Of a stretch of 64,000 nt of DNA, positions 19,353 through 29,037 are shown in pieces (within the stretch, counting starts at the first letter, position 1; the number at the start of each line of letters is the position of its first letter). Under the pieces are notes generated by a model. It searched no databases, was not told where the DNA came from, and saw only the letters and a program-made list of their open reading frames with translations. The DNA lies in NCBI GenBank assembly GCA_016716905.1, contig JADJUS010000003.1, forward strand, positions 62,001 through 126,000, in the 5' to 3' direction. The stretch comes from Acidobacteriota bacterium. Lineage in GTDB: Bacteria > Acidobacteriota > Vicinamibacteria > Vicinamibacterales > SCN-69-37. The position numbers were made by a program, and so were the translations under genes.

Positions 19353-19655
19353 ATGGGCAGATCACTCAAGAAGGGCCCGTTCATCGACCTGCACCTGCTC
19401 GAGAAGGTGGAAGCCATGAACCGGGCGAACGAGAAAAAGGTCATCAAGACCTGGTCGCGCCGGTCCACGGTGGTTCCCGAAATGATCGGGCATACCGTGG
19501 CGGTGCACAACGGACGGAAGTTCATCCCCGTGTACCTGACCGAGAACATGGTTGGCCACAAGTTGGGTGAGTTCGCGCCGAGCCGGGCCTTCAAGGGCCA
19601 CACGACGCGAGCCGACAAGGCGGCAACCGCCGCGCCCGCCAAGGGAGGCGCCTAA
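19353..19655 (+). CDS. rpsS: 30S ribosomal protein S19
   Basis: 100 residues. MGRSLKKGPFIDLHLLEKVE, KTWSRRSTVVPEMIGHTVAV and KFIPVYLTENMVGHKLGEFA are textbook S19. It lies in the 30S head and binds 16S rRNA with S13. A short Ala/Lys-rich tail (ADKAATAAPAKGGA) is added to the family core. Its stop overlaps the start of rplV. Confidence 0.99.
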   Translation: MGRSLKKGPFIDLHLLEKVEAMNRANEKKVIKTWSRRSTVVPEMIGHTVAVHNGRKFIPVYLTENMVGHKLGEFAPSRAFKGHTTRADKAATAAPAKGGA

Positions 19656-20122
19656 TGGTGCAGGCTCAGGCAACCGCGAAGTTCGTGCGGACCTCGGCGC
19701 AGAAAGCCGGGCTCGTGCTGGACCAGATTCGCGGATGTGACGCGAACAAGGCGCTGGCCACCCTGATGTTCTCGCGCAAGAAAGTGGCGAAGGACATCGA
19801 GAAGGTGCTGCGCTCGGCGATGGCGAACGCGCGGCAGGCCGAAGGGTTTGGCGGCGACGACGACCGGCTGTTTGTGTCGAGTTGCTACGCCGACCAGGGC
19901 CCGGGCATGAAGCGTGTGCGGCCTGCCCCGATGGGCCGGGCGTTCCGCGTGGTCAAGCGCACGACGCACCTGACGGTGGCGGTGGGCGAGCGGCCGGCGA
20001 AGGCGTTGGGCGTGGGCGGATCGGCAACGTCGAAGGCGCGTGCGGCGCGTGTTGCAGGGTCGGCTGGCGCGAAGAAGAAGACGGCCGGCGCGCAGGGCGC
20101 CGCTGCGGCGAAGGCGGAGTAA
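19655..20122 (+). CDS. rplV: 50S ribosomal protein L22 with C-terminal extension
   Basis: 155 residues, against about 110 for most L22 proteins. The core (RTSAQKAGLVLDQIRG, then APMGRAFRVVKRTTHLTVAV with its tunnel hairpin) is complete. The last 40 or so residues are an Ala/Lys/Gly-rich extension (ARVAGSAGAKKKTAGAQGAA) with no predicted fold. Similar basic tails occur on rplQ and, at the N-terminus, on rpsK in this cluster. The start overlaps the rpsS stop by one base. Confidence 0.98.
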   Translation: MVQAQATAKFVRTSAQKAGLVLDQIRGCDANKALATLMFSRKKVAKDIEKVLRSAMANARQAEGFGGDDDRLFVSSCYADQGPGMKRVRPAPMGRAFRVVKRTTHLTVAVGERPAKALGVGGSATSKARAARVAGSAGAKKKTAGAQGAAAAKAE

Positions 20123-20127
20123 CGCAT

Positions 20128-20808
20128 ATGGGTCAGAAAGTTCATCCCTACGGATTCCGGCTCGGGTTCAACAAGACCTGGCAGTCGCGCTGGTTCGCGG
20201 ACCGCGACTACAGCAAGTTGCTCCACGAGGACTTGAAGCTGCGTGCCGAGCTCAAGACGCGGTTCGCGCACGCCGGTGTGGCGCGCATCGACATCGAACG
20301 TGCGGCCAACAAGCTGAAGATCGACATTCACACGTCGCGCCCCGGCATCATCATCGGCCGCAAGGGCACCGAAGTGGACAAGCTCCGCCAGGAGCTCACC
20401 AAGGTGACTGGCCGCGAAGTGTTCATCAACATCCTCGAGATCCAGAAGCCGGAACTCGATGCGCAGCTCATCGGTGAGTCGGTGGCGATGCAGCTCGAAA
20501 AGCGCGTGGCGTTCCGCCGTGCGATGCGCAAGGCCGTGGAATCGGCGCTGCGGTTTGGCGCCAAGGGCATCAAGGTGCGCGTGTCGGGCCGTCTCAACGG
20601 CGCCGAGATCGCGCGGTCGGAGTGGTATCTGCACGGGCAGCTGCCGCTGCAGACCTTGCGCGCGGATATCGATTACGGGTTTGCACAGGCGTTTACAACC
20701 TACGGCACGATTGGCGTGAAGGTGTGGTTGTACAAGGGCGAGCGGCTGACGCCGCGTGTCGGACGCGAAGAAGAGTACCGGCAGCCGCGTCGCGCGGCGC
20801 GGGCGTAA
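20128..20808 (+). CDS. rpsC: 30S ribosomal protein S3
   Basis: 226 residues from the ATG at 20128 (MGQKVHPYGFRLGF). A longer frame reaching 19882 is rejected because S3 proteins begin at this motif. It contains the KH domain string RPGIIIGRKGTEVDKLR and the C-terminal SGRLNGAEIARSEWYLHGQL. S3 lines the mRNA entry channel. rplP follows after 46 bases, one of the larger gaps in the cluster. Confidence 0.99.
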   Translation: MGQKVHPYGFRLGFNKTWQSRWFADRDYSKLLHEDLKLRAELKTRFAHAGVARIDIERAANKLKIDIHTSRPGIIIGRKGTEVDKLRQELTKVTGREVFINILEIQKPELDAQLIGESVAMQLEKRVAFRRAMRKAVESALRFGAKGIKVRVSGRLNGAEIARSEWYLHGQLPLQTLRADIDYGFAQAFTTYGTIGVKVWLYKGERLTPRVGREEEYRQPRRAARA

Positions 20809-20854
20809 CAGAACCCGTTCGGATTAAAGAAGAGAAAGGTTCGGAGACATCGTC

Positions 20855-21280
20855 ATGTTGATGCCGAAGAAGGTCAAGTACAGGAAACAGCAGCGCGGCC
20901 GGATGCGCGGCAAAGCCTACCGTGGGTGCACGGTGGCGTTTGGCGACTTCGGGCTGATGGCGATGGAACCGTGCTGGATGACCGACCGACAGATTGAAGC
21001 GGCGCGAGTCGCGATGGCGCGCGGAATCAAGCGCGGCGGCAAGATCTGGATCCGGGTGTTCCCGGACAAGCCGATCACCAAGAAGCCGCAGGAAACGCGA
21101 ATGGGCAAGGGTAAGGGCGCCCCCGAAGGTTGGGTGGTGGTCGTGAAACCAGGCCGCATTCTGTTTGAGATGGAAGGCGTGTCGGAAGTGGACGCGCGCG
21201 CCGCCATGCGTCTGGCGCAGGCGAAGCTGCCGATCAAGACCCGGTTTGCGACGCGCTTTGCCGAGGAGAAAGTGTCATGA
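20855..21280 (+). CDS. rplP: 50S ribosomal protein L16
   Basis: 141 residues beginning MLMPKKVKYRKQQRGRM, the normal start. GYxF-type landmarks include FGDFGLMAMEPCWMTDRQIE, RGGKIWIRVFPDKPITKKP and MGKGKGAPEGWV. L16 completes the A-site region of the large subunit. Its stop overlaps the rpmC start by four bases. Confidence 0.99.
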   Translation: MLMPKKVKYRKQQRGRMRGKAYRGCTVAFGDFGLMAMEPCWMTDRQIEAARVAMARGIKRGGKIWIRVFPDKPITKKPQETRMGKGKGAPEGWVVVVKPGRILFEMEGVSEVDARAAMRLAQAKLPIKTRFATRFAEEKVS

Positions 21281-21483
21281 AGGTAAGCGAGCAGCGCACC
21301 GAGCTTCGCGGCCTGTCGGCTGACGAGCTGCAGCAGCGCGCGAAGGATTTGGAAGACCTGACGTTCCGGATGCGAATCCAGAAGTCGATGGGCCAGACCG
21401 AGTCGGCCAACAAGATGCGGCCGCTCCGCAGGGAGATGGCGCGGATTCAGACGCTCCTGCGCGAGAAGGGTGTCAGGAGCTAA
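21277..21483 (+). CDS. rpmC: 50S ribosomal protein L29
   Basis: 68 residues of two helices, typical L29. The LRGLSADELQQRAKDLEDL segment is followed by RRNMARI-like LRREMARIQTLLREK. It sits near the tunnel exit beside L23. The ATGA overlap with rplP indicates coupling, and rpsQ starts two bases after its stop. Confidence 0.98.
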   Translation: MKVSEQRTELRGLSADELQQRAKDLEDLTFRMRIQKSMGQTESANKMRPLRREMARIQTLLREKGVRS

Positions 21484-21485
21484 CG

Positions 21486-21734
21486 ATGGCGAACACAGAG
21501 ATTACGGGCAGGGTTGTCAGCAACAAGATGACCAAGACGGTGGTGGTCACCACGCAGCGCCAGGTCCGCGATGAGCGGTACGGCAAGCAGATGAAGCGCA
21601 CGACGCGGTTCATGGCGCATGACGAAAAAGAAGACGCCAAGATTGGCGATTTGGTGGCGATCGTGCCGACGCGTCCGTTGAGCCGGCTGAAGCGCTGGGT
21701 TGTGACGCGGATCGTGGAGCGGGCGCGGCGGTAG
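21486..21734 (+). CDS. rpsQ: 30S ribosomal protein S17
   Basis: 82 residues with the OB-fold landmarks GRVVSNKMTKTVVVTT, HDEKEDAKIGDLVAIVPTRP and LSRLKRWVVTRIVE. S17 binds the 5' domain of 16S rRNA early in assembly. This is the last gene of the S10 section; 42 bases with an AGGAG site separate it from rplN. Confidence 0.99.
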   Translation: MANTEITGRVVSNKMTKTVVVTTQRQVRDERYGKQMKRTTRFMAHDEKEDAKIGDLVAIVPTRPLSRLKRWVVTRIVERARR

Positions 21735-21776
21735 CCGTTTCGCGAGCAGGCAGCAGGCAATTCAGGAGATACGACC

Positions 21777-22145
21777 ATGATTCAAATGCTTTCGGTCCTC
21801 GACGTCGCCGACAACTCAGGCGCGCGCAAGATCGCCGTCATCAATCCGATTGGCGGATCCACGGGGCGCTACGCGCGCATCGGGGACATCGTCACCGCGT
21901 CGGTGAAGGAAGCGACGCCGGATGCCACGGTCAAGAAGGGCCAGGTGGTGAAGGCCGTGATTGTGCGCACCCGCAAGGAACTGCGCCGGCGCGACGGCTC
22001 GTACATCCGGTTCGACCGGAATGCGGCGGTCATCGTGAACGACGAAGGTGAGCCGGTGGGGACCCGCGTGTTCGGGCCCGTGGCGCGCGAACTGCGCGAG
22101 CGCCGGTTCATGAAGATCATTTCATTGGCGCCGGAGGTGCTGTGA
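21777..22145 (+). CDS. rplN: 50S ribosomal protein L14
   Basis: 122 residues, exactly the usual length. MIQMLSVLDVADNSGARKI, KKGQVVKAVIVRTRKELRR and GTRVFGPVARELRERRFMKI are diagnostic. L14 contacts the small subunit at an intersubunit bridge. An AGGAG ribosome-binding site precedes the ATG. It opens the spc section and its TGA overlaps the rplX start. Confidence 0.99.
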   Translation: MIQMLSVLDVADNSGARKIAVINPIGGSTGRYARIGDIVTASVKEATPDATVKKGQVVKAVIVRTRKELRRRDGSYIRFDRNAAVIVNDEGEPVGTRVFGPVARELRERRFMKIISLAPEVL

Positions 22146-22477
22146 TGGCAGCGGGACAGTCATCGCTGAAGAAGAACGACAACGTGCTGGTGATCGCCGG
22201 CCGTGATCGGGGCAAGCGTGGGCGCGTGCTGGTGGTGAACCGCGTGAAAAACGGGGTCATCGTCGAGGGCGTGAACATGATCAAGCGCCACACGAAGCCG
22301 AATCCCCAGAAGAACGTGAAGGGCGGCATCGTCGAGCGCGAGACGTCGATGTCGGCCGCCAAAGTGCAGCTCGTGTGCCCCCAGTGCGGGGCGGCCACGC
22401 GCATCGGGCATCAGTTGTTGGAAGACGGCCGCAAAGTGCGGACCTGTCGCAAGTGCAAGGGAGTGGTGGACAAATGA
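22145..22477 (+). CDS. rplX: 50S ribosomal protein L24
   Basis: 110 residues from the ATG overlapping the rplN stop (TGATG); the GTG one codon earlier is an alternative. The KOW motif region reads NVLVIAGRDRGKRGRVLVV, with VEGVNMIKRHTKPN after it. The tail holds two CxxC pairs (CPQC and CRKC), a zinc-ribbon-like feature seen in some bacterial L24 proteins. L24 initiates large-subunit assembly. It overlaps rplE by four bases. Confidence 0.98.
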   Translation: MAAGQSSLKKNDNVLVIAGRDRGKRGRVLVVNRVKNGVIVEGVNMIKRHTKPNPQKNVKGGIVERETSMSAAKVQLVCPQCGAATRIGHQLLEDGRKVRTCRKCKGVVDK

Positions 22478-23016
22478 GCCGCCTGAAAGAACGTTACGTC
22501 AAGGACGTCGTGCCGGCGTTGAAGCAGGAGTTCGGTTACACGAACCTGATGGCCGTCCCCAAGGTCACGAAGGTCGTCGTGAACATGGGCCTGGGCGAAG
22601 GCACGCAGAACGGCAAGATCGTGGAGACCGGCGCCGAGGAACTGGGCAAGATCACCGGCCAGAAGGCGGCGATTACCCGCTCGAAGAAGTCCATCGCGCA
22701 GTTCAAGGTGCGCGAGAACATGCCCATCGGCGCGATGGTGACCCTGCGCGGCCAGCGGATGTACGAGTTCCTGGACCGTCTGATTGCGGTGGCGCTGCCG
22801 CGCGTGCGCGACTTCCGAGGCATTTCGCCGAAGGGGTTTGACGGCCGCGGCAACTACACACTGGGCCTGCGCGATCAGCTGATCTTCCCGGAAATCGACT
22901 ACATGAAGGTCGACAAGAACCGCGGCATGAACATTTCGGTCGTCACGACGGCCAAGACCAACGAAGAAGCGCGACGGTTGCTCCAATTGCTGGGCATGCC
23001 GTTCCGCCAGAACTAG
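22474..23016 (+). CDS. rplE: 50S ribosomal protein L5
   Basis: 180 residues from the ATG at 22474, the start that fits the family (MSRLKERYVKDVVPALKQEF). It contains KVVVNMGLGEG, KVRENMPIGAMVTLRG and DFRGISPKGFDGRGNYTLG. L5 binds 5S rRNA and P-site tRNA. The start overlaps the rplX stop (ATGA). Confidence 0.99.
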   Translation: MSRLKERYVKDVVPALKQEFGYTNLMAVPKVTKVVVNMGLGEGTQNGKIVETGAEELGKITGQKAAITRSKKSIAQFKVRENMPIGAMVTLRGQRMYEFLDRLIAVALPRVRDFRGISPKGFDGRGNYTLGLRDQLIFPEIDYMKVDKNRGMNISVVTTAKTNEEARRLLQLLGMPFRQN

Positions 23017-23042
23017 TTCCGGACGGAAAAAGGACGATATCG

Positions 23043-23228
23043 ATGGCCACGACTGCAAAACGCGTCAAGGATGCCCAGGGGCTCAAGTTCGAAGTGCGGC
23101 GGCGTAATCGCTGCCGGCGATGCGGCCGTCCGCGCGCCTACATGCGCAAGTTTGCCTTGTGCCGCCTCTGCTTCCGCGAACACGCGCTGCGGGGCGAAGT
23201 GGCCGGCGTCATCAAGAGCAGCTGGTAG
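23043..23228 (+). CDS. rpsN: 30S ribosomal protein S14, zinc-binding short form
   Basis: 61 residues, the short type Z form. Two CxxC pairs (CRRC near residue 24 and CRLC near 40) form the zinc ribbon; the family ends with the same SW dipeptide seen here. S14 helps assemble the 30S head. The long zinc-free paralogue is not in the window. Confidence 0.99.
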   Translation: MATTAKRVKDAQGLKFEVRRRNRCRRCGRPRAYMRKFALCRLCFREHALRGEVAGVIKSSW

Positions 23229-23267
23229 GGCTGCCTGGGTTTTTGGACAGACTGAAGGACGACTGAC

Positions 23268-23669
23268 ATGACCGATCCGATCGCAGACATGCTGACCAGG
23301 CTCCGGAATGCCGTCAACGCGCGCCACGCGCGTGTTGATGTGCCGACCTCGCGCCTGAAGGCCGAGATCGCGCGCATTCTCGAGCGCGAGGGCTACATCC
23401 AGGGATACAAGATGATTGAACCGGTCGCCGAGAGCGACGGTCCGGTCATCAGGATTTTTCTGAAGTACGGCCCGCGTGGCGAGCAGGTGATTGCGGGCAT
23501 CAGCCGCGTCAGCCGGCCCGGCCGCCGGGTGTACTTCGGGCGCGACGACGTGCCGAGGGTCATGGGCGGCCTGGGCACCAGCATCCTCACGACGTCGCAC
23601 GGCGTGATGACCGGCCGCGAAGCGGTGAAGGCCGGCGTCGGTGGCGAAGTGCTCTGCAATATTTGGTGA
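23268..23669 (+). CDS. rpsH: 30S ribosomal protein S8
   Basis: 133 residues. It begins MTDPIADMLTRLRNAVNARH and ends with LGTSILTTSHGVMTGREA...GGEVLCNIW, both diagnostic. S8 binds the central 16S domain and is the spc-operon repressor in E. coli. GGACGA-type spacing precedes the ATG. Confidence 0.99.
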   Translation: MTDPIADMLTRLRNAVNARHARVDVPTSRLKAEIARILEREGYIQGYKMIEPVAESDGPVIRIFLKYGPRGEQVIAGISRVSRPGRRVYFGRDDVPRVMGGLGTSILTTSHGVMTGREAVKAGVGGEVLCNIW

Positions 23670-23677
23670 GAACGCAT

Positions 23678-24214
23678 ATGTCACGAATTGGCAAGAAACC
23701 TATTCCAGTCCCCAAGGGCGTCACGGTCAACGTGAGCGCCGGGGCCGTTGAGGTCAAGGGGCCGAAGGGCTCGTTGAAGCAGGCTCTGCCTCCGGGCATC
23801 AAGTTCGAGCTCAAGGGCGCCGAACTGGTGGCCACGCAGGAGCAGGAAGGCAAGGAGTGGGGCAAGTTTCACGGCCTCGCCCGCAGCCTGGTGGCCAACG
23901 CGGTGGCCGGTGTGACCGACGGCTTCAAGCGCGAACTCGACATCGTCGGCGTCGGCTACCGTGCGGAGTTGAAGGGGTCGCAGGTCATCTTCGCGCTGGG
24001 GTACTCGCATCCGGTGGTGTTTGATGTGCCCAAGGGCATTGACCTGGTGGTGGACAAGCAGACGCACATCACGGTGACGGGTGTGGACTGCCAGCTCGTC
24101 GGGCAGGTGGCGGCCAACATCCGCCGGCTGCGCAAGCCCGATCCGTATAAGCAGAAGGGCGTTCGCTACATGGGCGAAGTGCTGAAGAAGAAGGTCGGCA
24201 AGACGGGCGCGTAA
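23678..24214 (+). CDS. rplF: 50S ribosomal protein L6
   Basis: 178 residues from the ATG at 23678 (MSRIGKKPIPVPKGVTV). The frame extends upstream to 23663 but the family begins at MSRIG. Typical strings are VEVKGPKGSLKQ, GVGYRAELKG and the C-terminal IRRLRKPDPYKQKGVRY. L6 lies near the GTPase-associated centre. Confidence 0.99.
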   Translation: MSRIGKKPIPVPKGVTVNVSAGAVEVKGPKGSLKQALPPGIKFELKGAELVATQEQEGKEWGKFHGLARSLVANAVAGVTDGFKRELDIVGVGYRAELKGSQVIFALGYSHPVVFDVPKGIDLVVDKQTHITVTGVDCQLVGQVAANIRRLRKPDPYKQKGVRYMGEVLKKKVGKTGA

Positions 24215-24248
24215 GCGCACTGTCTGCTGAATAACGGAGCGAAGTGTT

Positions 24249-24623
24249 ATGAAGATCAAGACAAAGAGCGACCGCCGCGAGCGAATCCGCGTACGCCAGC
24301 GCAAGCGCATTGCCGGCACTGCCGAGCGGCCGCGCCTGTCCGTGTTCCGGTCCGTGTCGCATATCTATGCGCAGGTGATCGACGACCAGTCGAGCGCGAC
24401 GGTGGCGGCGGCGTCCACGGCCGAGCCGGGCCTCAAGGCCCAGTTCACGGGCGAGGTGCGCGGCGGCAACAAGGCCGGCGCCGAAGCCATCGGGAAAATT
24501 ATCGCGGAGCGCCTGAAGGAAAAGGGCATCACGCGCGTGGTGTTTGATCGCGGCGGACGTCTGTATCACGGCCGCGTGCGTGCCGTGGCGGAAGCGGCGC
24601 GCGCAGCGGGACTCGAGTTTTAG
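24249..24623 (+). CDS. rplR: 50S ribosomal protein L18
   Basis: 124 residues. RRERIRVRQRKRIAGTAERP and RLSVFRSVSHIYAQVIDD mark the N-terminal half, GITRVVFDRGGRLYHGRVRA the C-terminal half. L18 carries 5S rRNA into the large subunit. It sits between rplF and rpsE as usual. Confidence 0.99.
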   Translation: MKIKTKSDRRERIRVRQRKRIAGTAERPRLSVFRSVSHIYAQVIDDQSSATVAAASTAEPGLKAQFTGEVRGGNKAGAEAIGKIIAERLKEKGITRVVFDRGGRLYHGRVRAVAEAARAAGLEF

Positions 24624-24638
24624 GCCGGAGATCAGATT

Positions 24639-25196
24639 ATGGAATTTCGCGACAAAATTGACGGGTCCCAGATCGAACTGAAGGACACCGTCGTGAACAT
24701 CGGCCGCGTGACGAAGGTCGTCAAGGGCGGCAAGAACATGAGCTTCAGCGCCCTGGTCGTGGTGGGTGATGGCGCCGGTGTGGTGGGCTTCGGCATTGGC
24801 AAGGCGAAGGAAGTGCCGTCGGCCATCAAGAAGGCCATCGAGGCCGCCAAGAAGTCCCTGATTCGTGTGCCGATGACGGGCTCGTCCATTCCGCACCCGG
24901 TGCTCGGCAAGTTCGGCGCCGGCGCCGTGCTGCTCAAGCCCGCGCCGGATGGCACGGGCATCATTGCCGGTGGCGCCGTGCGCGCCGTGGTGGAATCGGC
25001 GGGTATCCATAACGTGTTGACCAAGTCGTTGGGCTCGGCCAACCACCACAACGTGGTGCGCGCGACGTTTGATGCGTTGTCGCGGCTGAAGGATCCGGCG
25101 CTATCGCCCGGCTCCGCGGCAAGGAACTTGAAGAACTGGTGGGAGCGTAAGTCATGGCACGCGCAAAGGCCGCCGCGGCGAAAGTCACCCACGTGA
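24639..25196 (+). CDS. rpsE: 30S ribosomal protein S5
   Basis: 185 residues. The dsRBD-like half (VNIGRVTKVVKGGKNMSFSA) is followed by GIGKAKEVPSAIKKAIEAAK and GAGVIAGG-like GTGIIAGGAVRAVVE. The canonical C-terminus LKNWWERK is followed by 14 basic residues encoded in the stretch where rpmD has already begun in another frame, so 43 bases are read twice. Confidence 0.99.
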   Translation: MEFRDKIDGSQIELKDTVVNIGRVTKVVKGGKNMSFSALVVVGDGAGVVGFGIGKAKEVPSAIKKAIEAAKKSLIRVPMTGSSIPHPVLGKFGAGAVLLKPAPDGTGIIAGGAVRAVVESAGIHNVLTKSLGSANHHNVVRATFDALSRLKDPALSPGSAARNLKNWWERKSWHAQRPPRRKSPT

Positions 25197-25360
25197 AGGT
25201 CACTCAGTTGAAGAGCCCGATCGGGTTCAACAAGTCGCAGGCCGTGGTGCTGCGATCGCTCGGGTTGCGGCGCATCCGTCATTCGGTGATGGTGCTCGAC
25301 ACGCCGTCGATCCGGGGCATGCTGCGTACCGTTCGGCATCTGGTTGAGGTTCAGGAGTAA
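25154..25360 (+). CDS. rpmD: 50S ribosomal protein L30
   Basis: 68 residues from the ATG at 25154, which has GGGAG upstream. Core: VTQLKSPIGFNKSQAVVLRS, LGLRRIRHSVMV, MLRTVRHLVEVQ. Bacterial L30 is usually about 60 residues; the extra N-terminal piece lies in the overlap with rpsE. A GTG at 25193 would remove the overlap, but has no good binding site and gives a truncated first strand. Confidence 0.95.
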   Translation: MARAKAAAAKVTHVKVTQLKSPIGFNKSQAVVLRSLGLRRIRHSVMVLDTPSIRGMLRTVRHLVEVQE

Positions 25361-25362
25361 CG

Positions 25363-25812
25363 ATGTCACTCAATAATCTGCGTCCTCCCAAGGGCGCGAA
25401 ACACAGCAAACGGCGCGTCGGTCGCGGTCATGGTTCGGGCTACGGCAAGACGGCCGGGCGCGGCCACAAGGGCGCGCAGTCGCGGTCGGGCTTCAGCTTC
25501 AAGCGCGGATTTGAAGGCGGCCAGATGCCGCTGCACCGCCGGGTGCCCAAGCGTGGATTCACGAATCCCTTCCGCGTCGAATACGCCATCGTCAATCTCG
25601 ACACGCTGGTGGAGGTGTTTGACGCCGGTTCCGACGTCACGCCCGAGCTGCTGCGCGAGCGCGGCCTGGTGCGCGAGAAGCGGGCGCTCATCAAGGTACT
25701 CGGTCGCGGCGACGTGACCAAGAAGCTGACGGTGCGTGCGCACAAGTTCAGCGACACGGCGGCGCAGAAGATTGCGGCGGCCGGAGGCGTGGCGGAAGTC
25801 ATCGCCGGGTAA
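25363..25812 (+). CDS. rplO: 50S ribosomal protein L15
   Basis: 149 residues. MSLNNLRPPKGAKHSKRRVG and GRGHGSGYGKTAGRGHKGAQ are the conserved Gly/Lys/Arg-rich N-terminus that penetrates 23S rRNA; the C-terminal domain ends KFSDTAAQKIAAAGG. It starts two bases after rpmD and precedes secY, as in most bacteria. Confidence 0.99.
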   Translation: MSLNNLRPPKGAKHSKRRVGRGHGSGYGKTAGRGHKGAQSRSGFSFKRGFEGGQMPLHRRVPKRGFTNPFRVEYAIVNLDTLVEVFDAGSDVTPELLRERGLVREKRALIKVLGRGDVTKKLTVRAHKFSDTAAQKIAAAGGVAEVIAG

Positions 25813-25815
25813 TCT

Positions 25816-27203
<1,388 letters not shown>

Positions 27204-27207
<4 letters not shown>

Positions 27208-27866
27208 GCGCCGGGACCAACGGCGTGGTGCGGCTGGTGATGCTGGGGCCGCCTGGAGCGGGCAAAGGCACGCAGGCGGAGCGGTTCGCGAAGACGCGCG
27301 GCATCCCGCGTGTCTCCACGGGCGACATCCTGCGCGAAGCCGTGCAGGCCGGCACCGAGATGGGCCGGGCTGCGCGTGAAGTGATGGACGCCGGCCGCCT
27401 GGTGGGCGACGACATCATGATCGGCATCGTGACCGAGCGGCTGAGCCGCCCCGACACACGCGCCGGATTCGTGCTGGAGGGTTTCCCCCGGACGGTGGCC
27501 CAGGCCGAGGCGCTCGATGCGATGCTCGACGATGGGGCGCCGCTGGTGGTGGTGGATATCGAGGTGCCCGAGGACGTGCTGGTCAAGCGGCTGCAGATTC
27601 GCCGCATCTGCGGCGCGTGCGGCTGGACGGCGCCCCCGGGGACGAAGGTCTGCGCCAAGTGTGGCGGCGCGCTGGTGCAGCGCACCGACGACAACGAGGC
27701 CGTGGTGCGGGAGCGCCTGTCGGTGTATGCGCGCAGCACGCAGTCGATTCTGGACTTCTACCATCGGCGGAACACGTTCCGGTCGGTGGACGGGGATCAG
27801 ACCGAAGGCGGCGTGGCGGCGGATTTGTCGGCCGCGGTCGCATCGGTGCTGGGGGGATCGCGCTAA
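27204..27866 (+). CDS. adk: Adenylate kinase, zinc-type long-lid form
   Basis: 220 residues. It interconverts ATP + AMP and 2 ADP, setting nucleotide balance. The P-loop GPPGAGKGTQ begins at residue 15, followed by STGDILREAV and GFVLEGFPRT. The lid carries Cys136, Cys139, Cys150 and Cys153, a complete zinc site. The start is a TTG overlapping the secY stop codon, which couples the genes; the next in-frame starts would remove residues close to the P-loop. The location between secY and map is conventional. Confidence 0.97.
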
Positions 27867-27882
27867 TGCCCTGGGGCGTCCG

Positions 27883-28665
27883 GTGATCAACTGCCGTTCT
27901 ACGGCTGAGATTGCCCGGATGCGGGCCGCCAATCGGCTGGTGGCCCAGGTGCTGGAAGCGCTCGAATCGGCGGTGGCGCCTGGAGTGACGACCGCGGACC
28001 TGGACGCAGCGGCCGAGCGGATGGTACGGGATGGTGGCGCAGTGCCGGCGTTCAAGGGGTATCGCGGGTTTCCCGCCACCCTGTGCACGTCGGTGAACAC
28101 GCAGGTGGTGCACGGGATTCCGTCACCGAAGGTGGTGCTGGCCGACGGCGACATCGTGTCGATTGACATCGGAGTCAAGCTCGACGGGTTTTACGGCGAT
28201 TCCGCCGTGACGGTGCCGGTGGGTGTGGTGCCGGCGCGCACGCAGGAGTTGTTGAAGGTCACGCGCGAGTCGCTCGAGCGTGGCATCGCCGAAGTCAAGG
28301 TCGGCGGGCGGTTGTCGGACGTGAGTCACGCCGTGCAGAAGTGGGTGGAAGCGCACGGGTTTTCAGTGGTGCGCGAGTTCGTGGGGCACGGGATTGGCGA
28401 GCAGCTGCACGAAGAGCCGCCCATTCCGAACTTCGGGCAGCCCGGACGAGGGCCCAAGTTGGCCGTCGGGATGGTGTTGGCGATTGAGCCGATGGTGGCG
28501 ATGGGGCGACCCGAGGTGAAGGTGCTGGGCGACGGCTGGACAGCCGTCACCAAGGATGGCAGCTTGGCCGCGCACTTCGAGCACACGGTGGCCGTGAGCG
28601 AAGACGGGCCGCTCATCCTGACCGCACGGACGGTGTCGGCGGGAGTGGTGGCGGCCGCGCGGTAG
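27883..28665 (+). CDS. map: Methionine aminopeptidase, type I
   Basis: 260 residues from a GTG at 27883 with a GGGG site ahead; the family starts close to this motif (CRSTAEIARMRAANRL). It removes the initiator methionine from new proteins and uses two metal ions. Ligand-bearing strings are SIDIGVKLDGFYGDSAVT (two Asp), FVGHGIGEQLHEEP (His), AIEPM (Glu) and FEHTVAV (Glu). The substrate-pocket His is in VVHGIPS. The frame reaches back to 27517 inside adk, but that extension is a shadow. Confidence 0.97.
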   Translation: MINCRSTAEIARMRAANRLVAQVLEALESAVAPGVTTADLDAAAERMVRDGGAVPAFKGYRGFPATLCTSVNTQVVHGIPSPKVVLADGDIVSIDIGVKLDGFYGDSAVTVPVGVVPARTQELLKVTRESLERGIAEVKVGGRLSDVSHAVQKWVEAHGFSVVREFVGHGIGEQLHEEPPIPNFGQPGRGPKLAVGMVLAIEPMVAMGRPEVKVLGDGWTAVTKDGSLAAHFEHTVAVSEDGPLILTARTVSAGVVAAAR

Positions 28666-28684
28666 TCGCGAGGCCAGGGACAGC

Positions 28685-28909
28685 ATGGGCGGGTCCCCGG
28701 TTGAGGTGGAAGGTACGGTGCTGGCGGTGTTGCCGCGGGCGTTGTATCGGGTGGCGATTGAAGGGGGACGTGAGGTGCAGGCACATGCGTTGTCTGGGCC
28801 CCGCGCCAACTTCATCCGGTTGATTGTCGGGGATCGCGTGATGGTGGCGCTGGCGCCGAAGGATCACACGCGGGGCCGGGTCATCAGGCGGTTGCCGAAA
28901 GGCAGATGA
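28685..28909 (+). CDS. infA: Translation initiation factor IF-1
   Basis: 74 residues with the single OB-fold of IF-1: VEVEGTVLAVLPRALYRVAI, then ANFIRLIVGDRVMVALAPKD and TRGRVIRRLPKG. It binds the A site of the 30S subunit during initiation. The internal HISGKMR segment of most IF-1 proteins reads HALSGPRAN here, mildly divergent. Its place before rpmJ is standard. Confidence 0.96.
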   Translation: MGGSPVEVEGTVLAVLPRALYRVAIEGGREVQAHALSGPRANFIRLIVGDRVMVALAPKDHTRGRVIRRLPKGR

Positions 28910-28919
28910 GGAACAGGCG

Positions 28920-29033
28920 ATGAAGGTACGAGCATCGGTGAAACGAATTTGTGTCAAGTGCAAGATCGTGCGGCGGCAGGGTGTCGTGCGCGTGATCTGC
29001 CCGAATCAGAAGCACAAGCAGCGTCAGGGATAA
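28920..29033 (+). CDS. rpmJ: 50S ribosomal protein L36, zinc-binding form
   Basis: 37 residues, MKVRASVKRICVKCKIVRRQ onward, ending in NQKHKQRQG. Cys11, Cys14, Cys27 and His32 make the complete CCCH zinc site of the C+ form. It is a normal L36 and the smallest protein gene recognised in the window. It lies between infA and rpsM, four bases before the rpsM start. Confidence 0.98.
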   Translation: MKVRASVKRICVKCKIVRRQGVVRVICPNQKHKQRQG

Positions 29034-29037
29034 GAAC

